Assembly (NCBI GenBank): GCA_050740455.1
Contig: JBOIDF010000004.1
Location: 1-64,000 of the forward strand
DNA: 64,000 nt
Reading direction: 5' to 3'
DNA from: USCg-Taylor sp050740455
GTDB lineage: Bacteria; Pseudomonadota; Gammaproteobacteria; JACCXJ01
A program made the position numbers and the translations under genes. Of the stretch, positions 24,205-33,986 are shown in pieces (the stretch's first letter is position 1; every line of letters begins with the position of its first letter). Under the pieces are notes generated by a model. It worked only from the letters and a program-made list of their open reading frames with translations. It was not told where the DNA came from and did no database searches.

Positions 24205-24399
24205 ATGAGTACGCAATTACACGTGGTTTTAAGACATGCGGCGCGGGCGTTTATGTTGTGGGGATCGGGTTGGAAGCACCGGCGGATCAAGGGCCATACC
24301 CAGCAGTACACGGAATGGCGAGATCCTATATCGGGCCTCTGGTATCGGGAAGACGCGGCCTTAAGGATCGTCTACGTCGAAGCGCGGCGATCGCGTTAA
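24205..24399 (+). CDS. Small hypothetical protein (64 aa)
   Basis: ATG 24205 follows GCGAGG with good spacing and gives MSTQLHVVLRHAARAFMLWG, SGWKHRRIKGHTQQYTEWRD, PISGLWYREDAALRIVYVEA and a short basic tail. The aromatic- and Trp-rich composition looks protein-like, and no membrane segment is present. The 3' end overlaps the convergent GT39 gene by 39 bp. No family recognised; coding status is plausible only. Confidence 0.42.
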   Translation: MSTQLHVVLRHAARAFMLWGSGWKHRRIKGHTQQYTEWRDPISGLWYREDAALRIVYVEARRSR

Positions 24400-26070
24400 G
24401 GCGTCACCACGCAAGCGTGCTACCACGGTAGCCTCATCGGCATCGCCGGGCATAGCGGCCAGGACCTCTAAATTTTCGGGCAAGAGCTTCAAGTCGCGCT
24501 TTAGCATAAGTACGATCAGTTGACCGTAGCGCTTCTCCGCAAGGAAACGATTGAAGTCATCGGAGCTTGCCAGCACGGTGATCTTGCGGCCCGCATAGTA
24601 CACGTAACCATTGGGGTTAATACCCCAGCTTAAGATCGGCGTATCCGGATCCGCGGCTGCGCGCGCGATCCTTGCCAAGCGAGGCCGCTCGAAGCGATCC
24701 TGGCTCCACAACCAGCGAGTGTCGGACACCGCGGCCAGTGCGATGCCGTACATAACGCCCAGGGCGGCGAGATCACCGAGGGGCGTGATGCTGCGCCCGC
24801 GCCTCAAAATGAGAGCCGCGCAGAACACCACGGCCACAGCACCCGCAGCCGCGGCGGCGCCTACCGTATTCCCATAACCTGCACCTTTGTTGGACACGGC
24901 GATCCATAACAGGGCGCCGAGCGCCAAAAGCGCGTGTAGCGGCAAGAAAACCCACCGCCACGCCGCATGGATCCAGGAGGCGTTTCTACGTAGTACCGCA
25001 AGCGTGCCGGCGGCGGTCAAAACACATAGCGCGGGCAGGAGCGGCAGCATGTAAAACCAACGTTGCTGGGGACCGAAATCGAGAATCAAGGCGGCGACTG
25101 ATACCCAGAGCCACAGCATTAGGGAAGCATCGCTGCGCTCACGCTTGCTAAATAGAACGAACCCGAAGGGAATCAGCAGCAACCAAGGGAGGAGCAACTG
25201 CGGCGTGCGATAAAAATAATAGAAATCCAGCGCCGTGCTCGGGGCGAGCAACGATCCCGAGAGCTGACTCCCGGAAAGCCCCGTGCCGCCGAGCGAGGCG
25301 TGCACCGCGAACCACCACGGGAGAGTCAGGCACGCGGTGAGCAAGAGACCCGTGACCGGGTGCAGCATGCGCAGGCCGCGGCGAAAACCGCCTGCGAGCG
25401 CAAAAAAAACGATGTTGCCGGCCAGCAGCATTGCGGGAAGCTGCGGCCCTTTGGTAAGAATGGCCAGCGAGTATGCCATCCACATGGCATAGCAACCTAG
25501 AAGCTGCCGCGAATGATCGGCGGCTTTCCAGGTGGCCGCGAAGACCGTATAACCCAGGGCACACCAAAACGCGTATAAAAGGTCGGGCCGGGCATCGTGA
25601 GTATAGGAGAAAAAGCCCGCGCTCGAGGTCAGCAAGAGTCCGGCGAGGAGTCCGGTCGCACGATCGAAGAGCAGGGCGCCCAACCATACAGCGGTAGCGA
25701 CCAGACCTATGCCGGCCGCGATCGAAGGTACACGTCCTTGCCAGGGCGCGATGTGGCTGGGATCGCCCGCGATCGATGCCACAAGCCACGTGAGCCAATA
25801 GCTCAGCGGAGGTTTCGTGAGCCTCGGTTCACCGTTGAAGTAAGGCACGATAAAGTCGCCGCGCGTATTCATCTCTTGTGCGGTCTGAACCACGAAGACT
25901 TCATGTCCATCCAGTGGGATGGCGCGCGTGCCTATGCCGGCGACATAGCCCGCGAGTAGCAGCAGCGCCGCGACCGCGCCTCGCCAGCACCAAGGTCTTG
26001 TTAAATAACGTCCCACCGTGTCCCGCTGCGCCGCTGACACGGCGGGATCGCGATTAGGATCGAGTGTCAT
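24361..26070 (-). CDS. GT39/ArnT-like membrane glycosyltransferase
   Basis: A 569-residue protein with 11-13 membrane helices. The first periplasmic loop has the PMT/ArnT signature: DGHEVFVVQTAQEMNTRGD, PYFNGEPRLTKPPLSYWLTW. These enzymes move a sugar from a polyprenyl-phosphate carrier to lipid A or another acceptor on the outer face of the inner membrane. The soluble C-terminal part is short. Its start overlaps the stop of the LAB_N gene by 4 bp, and that gene overlaps the GT2 gene likewise. The GT2 enzyme probably charges the lipid carrier used here. Confidence 0.9.
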   Translation of the reverse strand: MTLDPNRDPAVSAAQRDTVGRYLTRPWCWRGAVAALLLLAGYVAGIGTRAIPLDGHEVFVVQTAQEMNTRGDFIVPYFNGEPRLTKPPLSYWLTWLVASIAGDPSHIAPWQGRVPSIAAGIGLVATAVWLGALLFDRATGLLAGLLLTSSAGFFSYTHDARPDLLYAFWCALGYTVFAATWKAADHSRQLLGCYAMWMAYSLAILTKGPQLPAMLLAGNIVFFALAGGFRRGLRMLHPVTGLLLTACLTLPWWFAVHASLGGTGLSGSQLSGSLLAPSTALDFYYFYRTPQLLLPWLLLIPFGFVLFSKRERSDASLMLWLWVSVAALILDFGPQQRWFYMLPLLPALCVLTAAGTLAVLRRNASWIHAAWRWVFLPLHALLALGALLWIAVSNKGAGYGNTVGAAAAAGAVAVVFCAALILRRGRSITPLGDLAALGVMYGIALAAVSDTRWLWSQDRFERPRLARIARAAADPDTPILSWGINPNGYVYYAGRKITVLASSDDFNRFLAEKRYGQLIVLMLKRDLKLLPENLEVLAAMPGDADEATVVARLRGDALTRSPRFDVDDP

Positions 26071-26357
26071 CCCTCACCGGGTCTGAGCGAGAGTGTTTTT
26101 TTTACGCGATGCAGCAGGTACAGATTGCGAACGTAGATAAACAGTCCCGCGATTTGGCCCACGATGAAGACGGGATCGAGCTTATGCAGTGAGTAGCAAA
26201 GCAGGACTAAACTGCCGGCGACGCTGAAGTACCAGAATGCCGCGGGGATCACGCTGCGTTTGGCGCGCTCGCTTGTGAGCCATTGGATCAGGAACCGGGT
26301 GCCAAACAGTGCCTGCGATGTGAAACCGACGATAATCCAAGCTTGTTCGCTCATCAT
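26067..26357 (-). CDS. Lipid-A-disaccharide synthase N-terminal domain (LAB_N) membrane protein
   Basis: A 96-residue protein with three membrane segments: WIIVGFTSQALFGTRFLIQW, SERAKRSVIPAAFWYFSVAG, VGQIAGLFIYVRNLYLLHR. This matches the stand-alone LAB_N family that accompanies GT2 and GT39 genes in lipid-glycosylation operons. It is of unknown biochemical role and has no LpxB catalytic domain. 4 bp overlaps on both sides show tight coupling. Confidence 0.9.
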   Translation of the reverse strand: MMSEQAWIIVGFTSQALFGTRFLIQWLTSERAKRSVIPAAFWYFSVAGSLVLLCYSLHKLDPVFIVGQIAGLFIYVRNLYLLHRVKKTLSLRPGEG

Positions 26358-27091
26358 TCAGTTACCTCTTCATAGCTGGGGTTGATCGCACGCCGCTTTA
26401 GCCAAAGCACACCAAGCAGATCGACGATCCCCACCCACAAGCGGTTGTGGATCCCGTATTTGGATTGGCCCCTGAGCCGAGGCCGGTGATTGACGGCCAC
26501 GGATAGCACCTCGCCTCCCTCGCGTTGAATCAAGGCCGGGAGGAAGCGGTGCATGTGGTTGAATGCGGGAAGGTTTAAAAACGCCTGGCGTCGAAGCAGC
26601 TTAAGACCGCATCCGGTGTCGGGGATCCCATCCTCGAGTAGACGCGCTCGCACGGCGTTAGCGAGCCGCGACGATAGACGCTTGATCCCCGGATCCCGGC
26701 GCGAGAATCGGTGCCCGCAGACGAGATCAGGCCGCCCGCTTGAAGCCGCGGCGGCCGCCAGCAACTTAGGAATATCCGCCGGATCATTTTGCGCGTCTCC
26801 ATCCAAGGTCACGATCCAATCGCAACGGGCGGCGGCAATTCCGTTGCGTAGCGCCGCGCTCTGGCCGGCATTCCTTGCGTGGCGCAGGATCCGCAAGGGA
26901 AGTCGCCGCTCGCGGCGCACGTCCCGAAGTCGTTCCAAGGTATCGTCGGTGCTGCCATCGTCCACGACGACCACCTCATAGTGCACGCGGCCATCGAGAC
27001 AAGCCTCGATCTCGCCGAGCAGGCCAGCGATATTGGCGGCCTCGTCATAGACGGGGATCACCACCGAAAGCTCATCGAGCGTATTGCTCAA
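26354..27091 (-). CDS. Glycosyltransferase family 2 (polyprenyl-phosphate sugar synthase-like)
   Basis: A 245-residue GT-A enzyme: SVVIPVYDEAANIAGLLGEI, YEVVVVDDGSTDDTLERL, DWIVTLDGDAQNDPADIPKL and GIPDTGCGLKLLRR. These are the marks of the DPM1/ArnC branch, which makes polyprenyl-phosphate-linked sugar from a nucleotide sugar in the cytoplasm. No membrane helices are visible at the C-terminus, unlike ArnC. First gene of the three-gene operon feeding the GT39 transferase. Confidence 0.92.
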   Translation of the reverse strand: MSNTLDELSVVIPVYDEAANIAGLLGEIEACLDGRVHYEVVVVDDGSTDDTLERLRDVRRERRLPLRILRHARNAGQSAALRNGIAAARCDWIVTLDGDAQNDPADIPKLLAAAAASSGRPDLVCGHRFSRRDPGIKRLSSRLANAVRARLLEDGIPDTGCGLKLLRRQAFLNLPAFNHMHRFLPALIQREGGEVLSVAVNHRPRLRGQSKYGIHNRLWVGIVDLLGVLWLKRRAINPSYEEVTE

Positions 27092-27272
27092 GGGCGCTGT
27101 GAAGGTGAGAAGGGGCGCATGTGTGGGCGAGCATTGAACCGCCGCTCGAGCGGGAGGGTGGAATCCATGAAACGCGATCGTGGGGTCGTTTTTGTGATCT
27201 TATCAGGATACCCTCCGATTTTTAAAATACCGCATGGTCACCAGGCAATAGCGACGCGAGCCCTACAACAGT

Positions 27273-27923
27273 CTATTTTTTTCGCAGCACCATGAGCCGG
27301 CCCTCGCGGTCCATATCGACCCGGCTTAAGAACGACATTCCGAGCAAGGTTTTGGTCGGGAAGTCGCCGTCGATGATCGTGGCGGGGACGTCCATAAGCT
27401 CAATATCCCCGACCCGAACTTTCTTGAGCGTAACCCCGAAGGATTTTACGATTCCCGAAGCTGTCGAGCTGACGCCTTCGTTTCCGATCAGCCTATAGTC
27501 GATGCCAAGACGCCGAGCAAGGTGTTTGTTCATCGCTACCTGCGTGGCGCCGGTGTCGACCATGAAACTCACCGCGAATCCGTTGATAGCGCCGCCTACG
27601 TTATACATACCCATGTGATTAGGCGAAATTTGCGCCGTGGCGCCTGCCGTTGCGGAAGCGAATCGACTGCCGATACGGTTGCCGAGAGCATAGATTCCGC
27701 GTTTTCCCTCGACCTCGATCACGGCTTCTTTACTATTGGCGGATATGAGCGTAATACCCTCGGGAGCCTGGTGCCCTGCGGCGAGTAGACGCTGTTTGCC
27801 GTTGATGTCTAGGATGGCCTTATCTTTAAATAGGCCGACAACCATGAACTTCGGGGCCGCGAAACCTAACCCTGGGAACAGAAAGAGAAGTAAAATTAAA
27901 CACCGGATCCTATTGCCAGGCAT
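27273..27923 (-). CDS. Retropepsin-like aspartic protease (clan AA, TIGR02281-type)
   Basis: A 216-residue exported protein. It has an N-terminal signal peptide (IRCLILLLFLFPGLGFAAPK) and a middle beta-rich region. The single-domain retropepsin fold has catalytic Asp in FMVDTGATQVAMN and the flap/partner region LLGMSFLSRVDMDREGRL near the C-terminus. Enzymes of this type dimerise to build the active site and act in the periplasm. The natural substrate is unknown. GTG/ATG alternatives are not needed; ATG 27923 gives a clean signal sequence. Confidence 0.88.
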   Translation of the reverse strand: MPGNRIRCLILLLFLFPGLGFAAPKFMVVGLFKDKAILDINGKQRLLAAGHQAPEGITLISANSKEAVIEVEGKRGIYALGNRIGSRFASATAGATAQISPNHMGMYNVGGAINGFAVSFMVDTGATQVAMNKHLARRLGIDYRLIGNEGVSSTASGIVKSFGVTLKKVRVGDIELMDVPATIIDGDFPTKTLLGMSFLSRVDMDREGRLMVLRKK

Positions 27924-28048
27924 AAGGCATCCCCTGAGTCGTTCGGAATTCGGCCTTGGTATCGGCGCGTTTACGGTACCGGTTTACTTAAGCTTGTCGT
28001 GGGAAGTTGCCGTGCTAGTGGAAAATAATAGTTAACATAATACACATT

Positions 28049-29215
28049 ATGCGCATTATGCCGAATATATCTCCTCAAATAGATGCGTCCCTGTGGCGGG
28101 ACGAGTTCCCCCTCACAAAAAATACTATTTATTTAAACCACGCGGGTATTGCGCCGTGGCCCCGGCGTGCCGCCGAAGCGGTAAAAGCATTCGCGGAACA
28201 CAATGTGCACCATGGCGCTTCGAACTATAGCCATTGGTTGGAGACGGAACGGCGATTGAAAGAGCAGCTACGGCAGCTCATTAACGCCCCCTCCAGCGAT
28301 GATATAGCGTTGCTGAAGAACACCTCCGAAGGTCTGTCTTTTGTCGCCAGCGGGATCGCGTGGAGCGCCGGTGACAACATCGTGATTTCAGCCGAGGAGT
28401 TTCCGAGCAATCGTATTCCTTGGGAAGCGCTGCAATCGCGCGGTGTGGCCGTGCGTCAGATCGAGTTGCTGAATGACCGTCCCTGTCCGGAACAGCCGTT
28501 GCTCGATGCGTGCGACGGGCGTACCCGGCTGCTTGCGATCAGCTCCGTGCAATACGCGAGCGGTTTTCGGGTTGATCTAGATTTGCTTGGGGCCCACTGC
28601 CGAAAGCACGGGATATTACTTTGCGTTGACGCGATTCAAACGCTCGGGGCGTTGAACTTCGACGTGAGCGCCTGTCACGCGGATTTTGTCGTCGCCGACG
28701 CCCACAAATGGATGCTCGGCCCGGAGGGCATCGCCCTTTTTTATGTCAATCCGGCCATCCGCGACGAAATCACGCTGAGCGAGTTCGGCTGGCACATGAC
28801 ACAGGATCCGAACGCATTCGACCGCAAGGACTGGCTGCCTGCGGATTCGGCGCGGCGGTTTGAATGCGGCAGCCCCAACCTGCTTGGAGTGCATGCCTTG
28901 TCGGCCAGCTTATCGCTGCTGCAAGAGATCGGCATGGCCGCGATCTCTAGAATAGTGTTGAATAATACGACGTATATTACTGAATTTATTATACTACATC
29001 CTGATTTAGAGCTGCGCTCCCCAGCACATCCGGGGCACCAGTCTGGTATCGTGAGCTTCCGTCACCGCCGTCACCTGAGCGAAAGCCTCCATCGAAAACT
29101 TCGCGCGGAGGGTGTTGTTTGCGCGATTCGCGGCGGCGCAATTCGATTTTCACCTCACTTTTATACTCCGCGCGATCAACTTGACCGCGCCCTTGAACTT
29201 GTCACGGATCGCTGA
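28049..29215 (+). CDS. Class V aminotransferase-fold PLP enzyme
   Basis: A 388-residue PLP-dependent protein related to cysteine desulfurases and isopenicillin-N epimerase-like enzymes: NTIYLNHAGIAPWPRRAAEA, LLKNTSEGLSFVASGI, ISAEEFPSNRIPWEAL, LLCVDAIQTLGALNFDV, and the Schiff-base lysine in VVADAHKWMLGPEGIALFY. The C-terminal domain ends with RGGAIRFSPHFYTPRDQLDR. The mobile cysteine loop of NifS/IscS was not seen, so it is not a typical Fe-S desulfurase. The start may be 28049 or ATG 28058. The AT-rich leader before it is a likely promoter region. Confidence 0.85.
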   Translation: MRIMPNISPQIDASLWRDEFPLTKNTIYLNHAGIAPWPRRAAEAVKAFAEHNVHHGASNYSHWLETERRLKEQLRQLINAPSSDDIALLKNTSEGLSFVASGIAWSAGDNIVISAEEFPSNRIPWEALQSRGVAVRQIELLNDRPCPEQPLLDACDGRTRLLAISSVQYASGFRVDLDLLGAHCRKHGILLCVDAIQTLGALNFDVSACHADFVVADAHKWMLGPEGIALFYVNPAIRDEITLSEFGWHMTQDPNAFDRKDWLPADSARRFECGSPNLLGVHALSASLSLLQEIGMAAISRIVLNNTTYITEFIILHPDLELRSPAHPGHQSGIVSFRHRRHLSESLHRKLRAEGVVCAIRGGAIRFSPHFYTPRDQLDRALELVTDR

Positions 29216-29387
29216 GGAGCGGCGCGTGCTTTTCAGCGACCTAGACTAAACTTTGTGCGGTGGAACTAACTCAGCGCCACAACCACCTAGTAATGAGGGC
29301 ACCATTGCTACTACCATTGAGATAAACGCGTAGACAAACCGGGTACTCAATTTAAGGCACGCGCTTTTCAGATCATTCGGAGCACAT

Positions 29388-31322
29388 ATGACCACGGATC
29401 CGCGAGGACAATTTCTCGAATCGCTGACGGCTTTCACACAAGAGCACCGGGCGAAACATTGGGAAGGCGATTTCAGAGAGTTTCTACAGGACATTCTACC
29501 GCAACAGCCTGTGCGCTTTACGCGCAACAGTCACCAGTACCTTTGGAGTATGCTGCGCCGTACCGGGATCAAGGAACGCGAGAACGGCAACGACGCGCGG
29601 CCCCACGGCCTATTCACGGATGAGCTTTTCGGCATTACCGATGCGCTCGAACGCATAGCCGATTACTTCAAGGCCGCGAGTGCAGGCTCGGAGGTCGGGC
29701 GCCGTTTGTTACTGCTCTTAGGACCGCCTTCGGGTGGCAAGTCCACGATGGTGATCTTGTTGAAACGCGGCCTGGAAGAATACAGTCATACCGACGCCGG
29801 AGCGCTCTATGCCATCAAGGGATGTCCGGTCAATCAGAGCCCTCTTCATCTTATCCCGCACACGCTTCGAGGCAACTTCCGGGAGACCTATGGGGTAGAG
29901 ATCGCGGGGGAGCTTTGTCCGTTCTGCCGGGTTCGCCTCGCGGACGAGTTTGCCGGCGATTTCATGCGTTTCCCGGTCCAGCGTATTTTCATCTCGGAAG
30001 CCGGCCGAACCGGGATCGGGACCTATGCGCCCCATGATCCCACCACCGCGGATATCGCCGATTTGGTGGGCTCCGTCGATCTATCGAAGGTCAGTAGGTT
30101 CGGCGACGAAGGTGATCCGCGCGCCTGGTCTTGGTCGGGCGCCGTCTATGCCGCCAGCCGTGGGATCTTGGAGATGATCGAGATTCTTAAAGTAAAGCGG
30201 GAATTTCTCTATCTACTACTGACACTGACGCAAGAGAAGAACGTCAAGGTGTCCCGTTTCCCGTTGATTTACCTCGATGAGACCATTGTGGCGCACACCA
30301 ACCTCGCGGAGTTCCAAAAATTCCTGCAGGAACGGGAGAATGAAGCCTTGTTGGATCGCATGGTCATCATCAAGGTGCCGTATACCGTGTCGTACCAAGA
30401 TGAAAGCCGAATCTATACGAAGTTAATCTCTTCGACGCCCACCTTCCGGGAGGTGCATCTCGACCCCCATGCCCTGGATAGTGCCGCTATTTTCGCGGTT
30501 CTGACGCGTTTGCATAAATCCGAGCGCGAGGGTTTGGATCTCAGCAAGAAAGCACGCCTCTACACCGGAGAACAGGTGGAAGGGGTGAGCCTGGCCGAAG
30601 TGGGCCGCATCCGCGCTGAGACGCCGGAAGAAGGCATGTCGGGTGTCAGTCCACGATTCGTGATCAACGCCCTCTCGAAAGCGATCACGAAAAGCGAGGC
30701 GCGCAGCCTGACCAGCATGGAAGTCCTGCTCGCATTGAAAGACGCGATCGAATCCGATGCCCGCATGGACGCCAAGCAGAAACGCCAGTGGTTGGATTTT
30801 TTGGTGGTTGCGCGCAAGGATTTTTACAACCGCTGGGTCAAGGAAGACGTGCACAAAGCCTTGTTTGCCTCCTTCGAGCAAGAAGCGCAATCCCTACTGG
30901 AGAAGTACCTCGATGAGGTGGAGGCGACGCTCGATCACCGTGAAATCACCGATCCGATCACGGGTGAATGCAGATCGCCCAATGAACGCTTCCAGCGCGC
31001 CGTGGAAGAGAAGATTAATATCTCGGAATCCGGCAAGCTGTCCTTTCGTCAGGAGGTGGTGCGTAAAGCGATGGTCGCATATAAGCAAGGCGAAAAGTTC
31101 ACGCTCGACAGTCACGCGCGGCTTCACGAAGCGATCGAGCAGTATCTATTCGAGGAGCGCCGCGACGTGCTCCGGCTTGTCACCTCGACCACCCGTCCGG
31201 ACGAAGATGCGAAGCAAAAGATATCGGCCGTGCAACAACGCTTAGTCGACGAATACGGCTATGACGAGCACAGCGCTAAGGAAGCGTTGAATTACGTAAC
31301 CACCTTGTTGTCTCAGGAATGA
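29388..31322 (+). CDS. yeaG: PrkA family serine protein kinase (YeaG)
   Basis: A 644-residue cytoplasmic protein with an N-terminal AAA-type ATPase domain: Walker A LLGPPSGGKSTMV near 115-125 and acidic Walker B-like FPLIYLDETIVAH. A C-terminal PrkA kinase domain follows (HKALFASFEQEAQSLLEKYL and GYDEHSAKEALNYV). In enterobacteria YeaG works with YeaH under nitrogen starvation and stationary phase. Length and order match. First gene of the conserved prkA-yeaH-spoVR operon, with 32 bp before yeaH. Confidence 0.95.
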   Translation: MTTDPRGQFLESLTAFTQEHRAKHWEGDFREFLQDILPQQPVRFTRNSHQYLWSMLRRTGIKERENGNDARPHGLFTDELFGITDALERIADYFKAASAGSEVGRRLLLLLGPPSGGKSTMVILLKRGLEEYSHTDAGALYAIKGCPVNQSPLHLIPHTLRGNFRETYGVEIAGELCPFCRVRLADEFAGDFMRFPVQRIFISEAGRTGIGTYAPHDPTTADIADLVGSVDLSKVSRFGDEGDPRAWSWSGAVYAASRGILEMIEILKVKREFLYLLLTLTQEKNVKVSRFPLIYLDETIVAHTNLAEFQKFLQERENEALLDRMVIIKVPYTVSYQDESRIYTKLISSTPTFREVHLDPHALDSAAIFAVLTRLHKSEREGLDLSKKARLYTGEQVEGVSLAEVGRIRAETPEEGMSGVSPRFVINALSKAITKSEARSLTSMEVLLALKDAIESDARMDAKQKRQWLDFLVVARKDFYNRWVKEDVHKALFASFEQEAQSLLEKYLDEVEATLDHREITDPITGECRSPNERFQRAVEEKINISESGKLSFRQEVVRKAMVAYKQGEKFTLDSHARLHEAIEQYLFEERRDVLRLVTSTTRPDEDAKQKISAVQQRLVDEYGYDEHSAKEALNYVTTLLSQE

Positions 31323-31354
31323 ATGGGGAATAAGCGGCAAGGATTACAATACCA

Positions 31355-32539
31355 ATGAACCAGAATGAGCACCGCGATCGAATCCCGCGATCCGAGGACG
31401 CGGAGTGGTACGATTTGTTTTCACGCGGCGCCCGTGACTGGCTGCGTCACAACGAAAAGATCCGCGACAGTGTTAAGCAACGCCTGCCCGAGCTGATTGC
31501 CGGTTCCGACGTGATCTCCCGTCCCGATAACCGTACGCTGCGGGTGCCCGTAAAGCTTTTAGAGCATTACCGCTTCCGCCTGAAGGACTCGGATCAAAAA
31601 GATGGCGTTGGGCAAGGGCAACCAGGTAAGGTGAAGGCCGGAGATATCTTGCGACCGGCGCGTGGACTTTTCGACAGCGCCGACAGGCAAGCCGGGAACG
31701 AACCGGGAGGCGTACAGTTGCTGCTCGAATTCAAGGTTGACGATATCGTTGATTGGCTCTGGGAGGAGCTTGAACTTCCGAACCTTGAGCCGCGGCCCGG
31801 GGAAACGCTGGTCGATGAACAACTCGTACGCGAAGGCTGGGATCGGCGCGGCGCCCGCTCGCGTCTGGATCGACGGCGCACCTTGAAAGAAGCGATCAAA
31901 CGCCGCTCGGTCCAAGATGATGCGCCCGATTTCACCAATGAGGATCTGCGTTTTCGGCAACTCGCGAAACGCCAGAGGCCGGCCACGAACGCCGTTGTCT
32001 TTTTTCTATTGGACGCCTCCTCAAGTATGGAGGAGGCTGACCGCAAGCTCGCCAAGGCTTTCTTCTTCTGGGTTCTTCAGGGTCTGAGGCGCCAATATTT
32101 GAATATAAGTACAGTATTTATCGCCCACACCGCGACTGCATGGGAGTTCTCCGAGGAGGAGTTCTTCAAAGTCACCGCCCAGGGCGGGACCCAGGCCTCG
32201 AGCGGTTTCGCTTTGGCGCTGGAAATACTGGAGAAACGATTCCACCCGAGCCGTTACAACACGTATCTGTTCTATGCCTCTGACGGTGATAATTTTATCG
32301 AGGATCGCGAGCCATCGGAGGCTGCCTTGGAGAAAGTAGCCGCGGCCGGGAATTTCGTCGGCTATGTCGAGATCGCGCAAACCTTGTCGGACGCCCTCGA
32401 CACCCAGATGAGCGCCCTATTTCAGAGTTTGCTAAACCGGGGGCTACGCGTCGGGAGCTATGTGGTTGGGGGGCAGGAAGATATCTGGCCCGGCATAAAA
32501 AAATTCTTCAACCACCAAGCACAGCACGCCGCTCCCTAG
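31355..32539 (+). CDS. yeaH: YeaH/YhbH family protein (DUF444, VWA-like)
   Basis: A 394-residue protein: RDWLRHNEKIRDSVKQRLPE, WEELELPNLEPRPGE, RSRLDRRRTLKEAIKRR. A von Willebrand A-like domain has the metal-site motif FLLDASSSMEEADR, followed by VFIAHTATAWEFSEEEFF and YLFYASDGDNF. Conserved partner of PrkA/YeaG. It is 4 bp from spoVR, so the three genes are one transcript. Confidence 0.94.
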   Translation: MNQNEHRDRIPRSEDAEWYDLFSRGARDWLRHNEKIRDSVKQRLPELIAGSDVISRPDNRTLRVPVKLLEHYRFRLKDSDQKDGVGQGQPGKVKAGDILRPARGLFDSADRQAGNEPGGVQLLLEFKVDDIVDWLWEELELPNLEPRPGETLVDEQLVREGWDRRGARSRLDRRRTLKEAIKRRSVQDDAPDFTNEDLRFRQLAKRQRPATNAVVFFLLDASSSMEEADRKLAKAFFFWVLQGLRRQYLNISTVFIAHTATAWEFSEEEFFKVTAQGGTQASSGFALALEILEKRFHPSRYNTYLFYASDGDNFIEDREPSEAALEKVAAAGNFVGYVEIAQTLSDALDTQMSALFQSLLNRGLRVGSYVVGGQEDIWPGIKKFFNHQAQHAAP

Positions 32540-32543
32540 CAAC

Positions 32544-33914
32544 ATGAAGCGCAATCCCTACTGCGGTCCATTGGAGCAACTCGCGCACGATCAGGGGCTT
32601 GATTTTTATCCCGTTGAGTTTGAGGTGGTACCCCCTAGCTTCATGATGGAGGTCGCTGTCTATGGATTTCCCGTGCGCATGCCGCACTGGTCCTTCGGGG
32701 TGCGGTACATCTATCAGCTGGTTCAGCATCGCATGGGACATTCAAAGATTTTCGAGGTGGTTTTCCCCGGAAATCCGGGGCGCGCCTACCTTGCGAACAC
32801 CAATACGATTCAGGAAAATGCCTTGGTGATCGCGCACGTGCTGGGACACGCGGATTTTTCAAAAAACAATCTTCTGTTTCAGCGTGCGCAAGAGCAAGCC
32901 GGGTATCATGTGGTCGAGCAAGCCGCGGCGCACGCGCTCCATATCGAAAACGCTGCTTCGGCCCATGGCCAAAAGCGGGTGGAAATAGTGCTCGATGCCG
33001 CGCTCGCACTGGAACAGCATATCGACGACAATCAAACCTTGTCGCGGCCGCCGTATCCGGCGCATGCCGCCATCGAGGATCCGCCTCCCGCCGAGGGATT
33101 TCGAAAGCGATTCACCTCGCTACCGGGCGAGGTCCTACGGAAGGTCAGCGGCCACGAGCATGTGCATGCTCCCGTTCCCCCTCATCCCGAGTATGACCTA
33201 CTGTGGTTTATCGCGCATTATGCCCCGGAGATGGAGGACTGGGAACGCGATATTTTTCTCGCCGTGCGCGAGGAATCCTTCTATTTCTACCCGGTATTTT
33301 CCTGTCAGATCATGAACGAAGGATGGGCGTCCTATTGGCATGCGCGTCTGCTCAGGGAAGCGCGTTTTCTGCCGAACGACCTTTACCTAGACGCGATCCG
33401 GGCCCATTCCGACGTCGTTCGTCCCTTCGCCGGAGAACACGAGATCGCACTGCAGATCAATCCCTATCATCTCGGGTTCGTTCTGTGGGATCGCCTCGTT
33501 GAGGACCGCGGGTTGGATAAAGCCCGCAGGATTATGCGGGAAGAAGATGATTTTAGCTTCGTGCATAATTATCTTGACGAGGAGCTGGCGGCGGAGCTTG
33601 GGCTGTTCAGCTATAGCGCCAAACGCTGCGGCGAGATTAAAGTCAATGATGCGGATATCAACGCAATCCGCGAACAGATCTTGTCCCCACGGTATCATTT
33701 CGGCGCGCCGCGGATCGGAGTGACGCAGTTACGGACCGACGGCACCTTGGATCTCAAGCACGACGCCATCGCGGACGGGCGCGGACTCGATAGCGAGTAC
33801 GCCCGCAAGGTGCTCGAATACGTCCACTGCGTTTGGCGCCGGCCTGTCGAGATGCACACGCTCGATGAGCGTAACAGGGAAACCGTCATTAAGGTTGGAA
33901 TTAAAAGTCACTAA
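32544..33914 (+). CDS. ycgB: SpoVR family protein (YcgB)
   Basis: A 456-residue soluble protein: LAHDQGLDFYPVEFEVVPP, YGFPVRMPHWSFGVRYIYQL, YDLLWFIAHYAPEMEDWERD, IMNEGWASYWHARLLREA, NPYHLGFVLWDRL and GAPRIGVTQLRTDGTLDLKH. These are all diagnostic for SpoVR/YcgB. The NEGWASYWH motif looks like a metalloprotease-type site but catalysis is unproven. Third gene of the PrkA-associated stress operon. Confidence 0.94.
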   Translation: MKRNPYCGPLEQLAHDQGLDFYPVEFEVVPPSFMMEVAVYGFPVRMPHWSFGVRYIYQLVQHRMGHSKIFEVVFPGNPGRAYLANTNTIQENALVIAHVLGHADFSKNNLLFQRAQEQAGYHVVEQAAAHALHIENAASAHGQKRVEIVLDAALALEQHIDDNQTLSRPPYPAHAAIEDPPPAEGFRKRFTSLPGEVLRKVSGHEHVHAPVPPHPEYDLLWFIAHYAPEMEDWERDIFLAVREESFYFYPVFSCQIMNEGWASYWHARLLREARFLPNDLYLDAIRAHSDVVRPFAGEHEIALQINPYHLGFVLWDRLVEDRGLDKARRIMREEDDFSFVHNYLDEELAAELGLFSYSAKRCGEIKVNDADINAIREQILSPRYHFGAPRIGVTQLRTDGTLDLKHDAIADGRGLDSEYARKVLEYVHCVWRRPVEMHTLDERNRETVIKVGIKSH

Positions 33915-33986
33915 ACAGACACCCCGCAGTCCTGCCGCGGGGACCATCGGCCCCTCCTCCAGCGCGAGCCGGGCTAAACATGCAAA

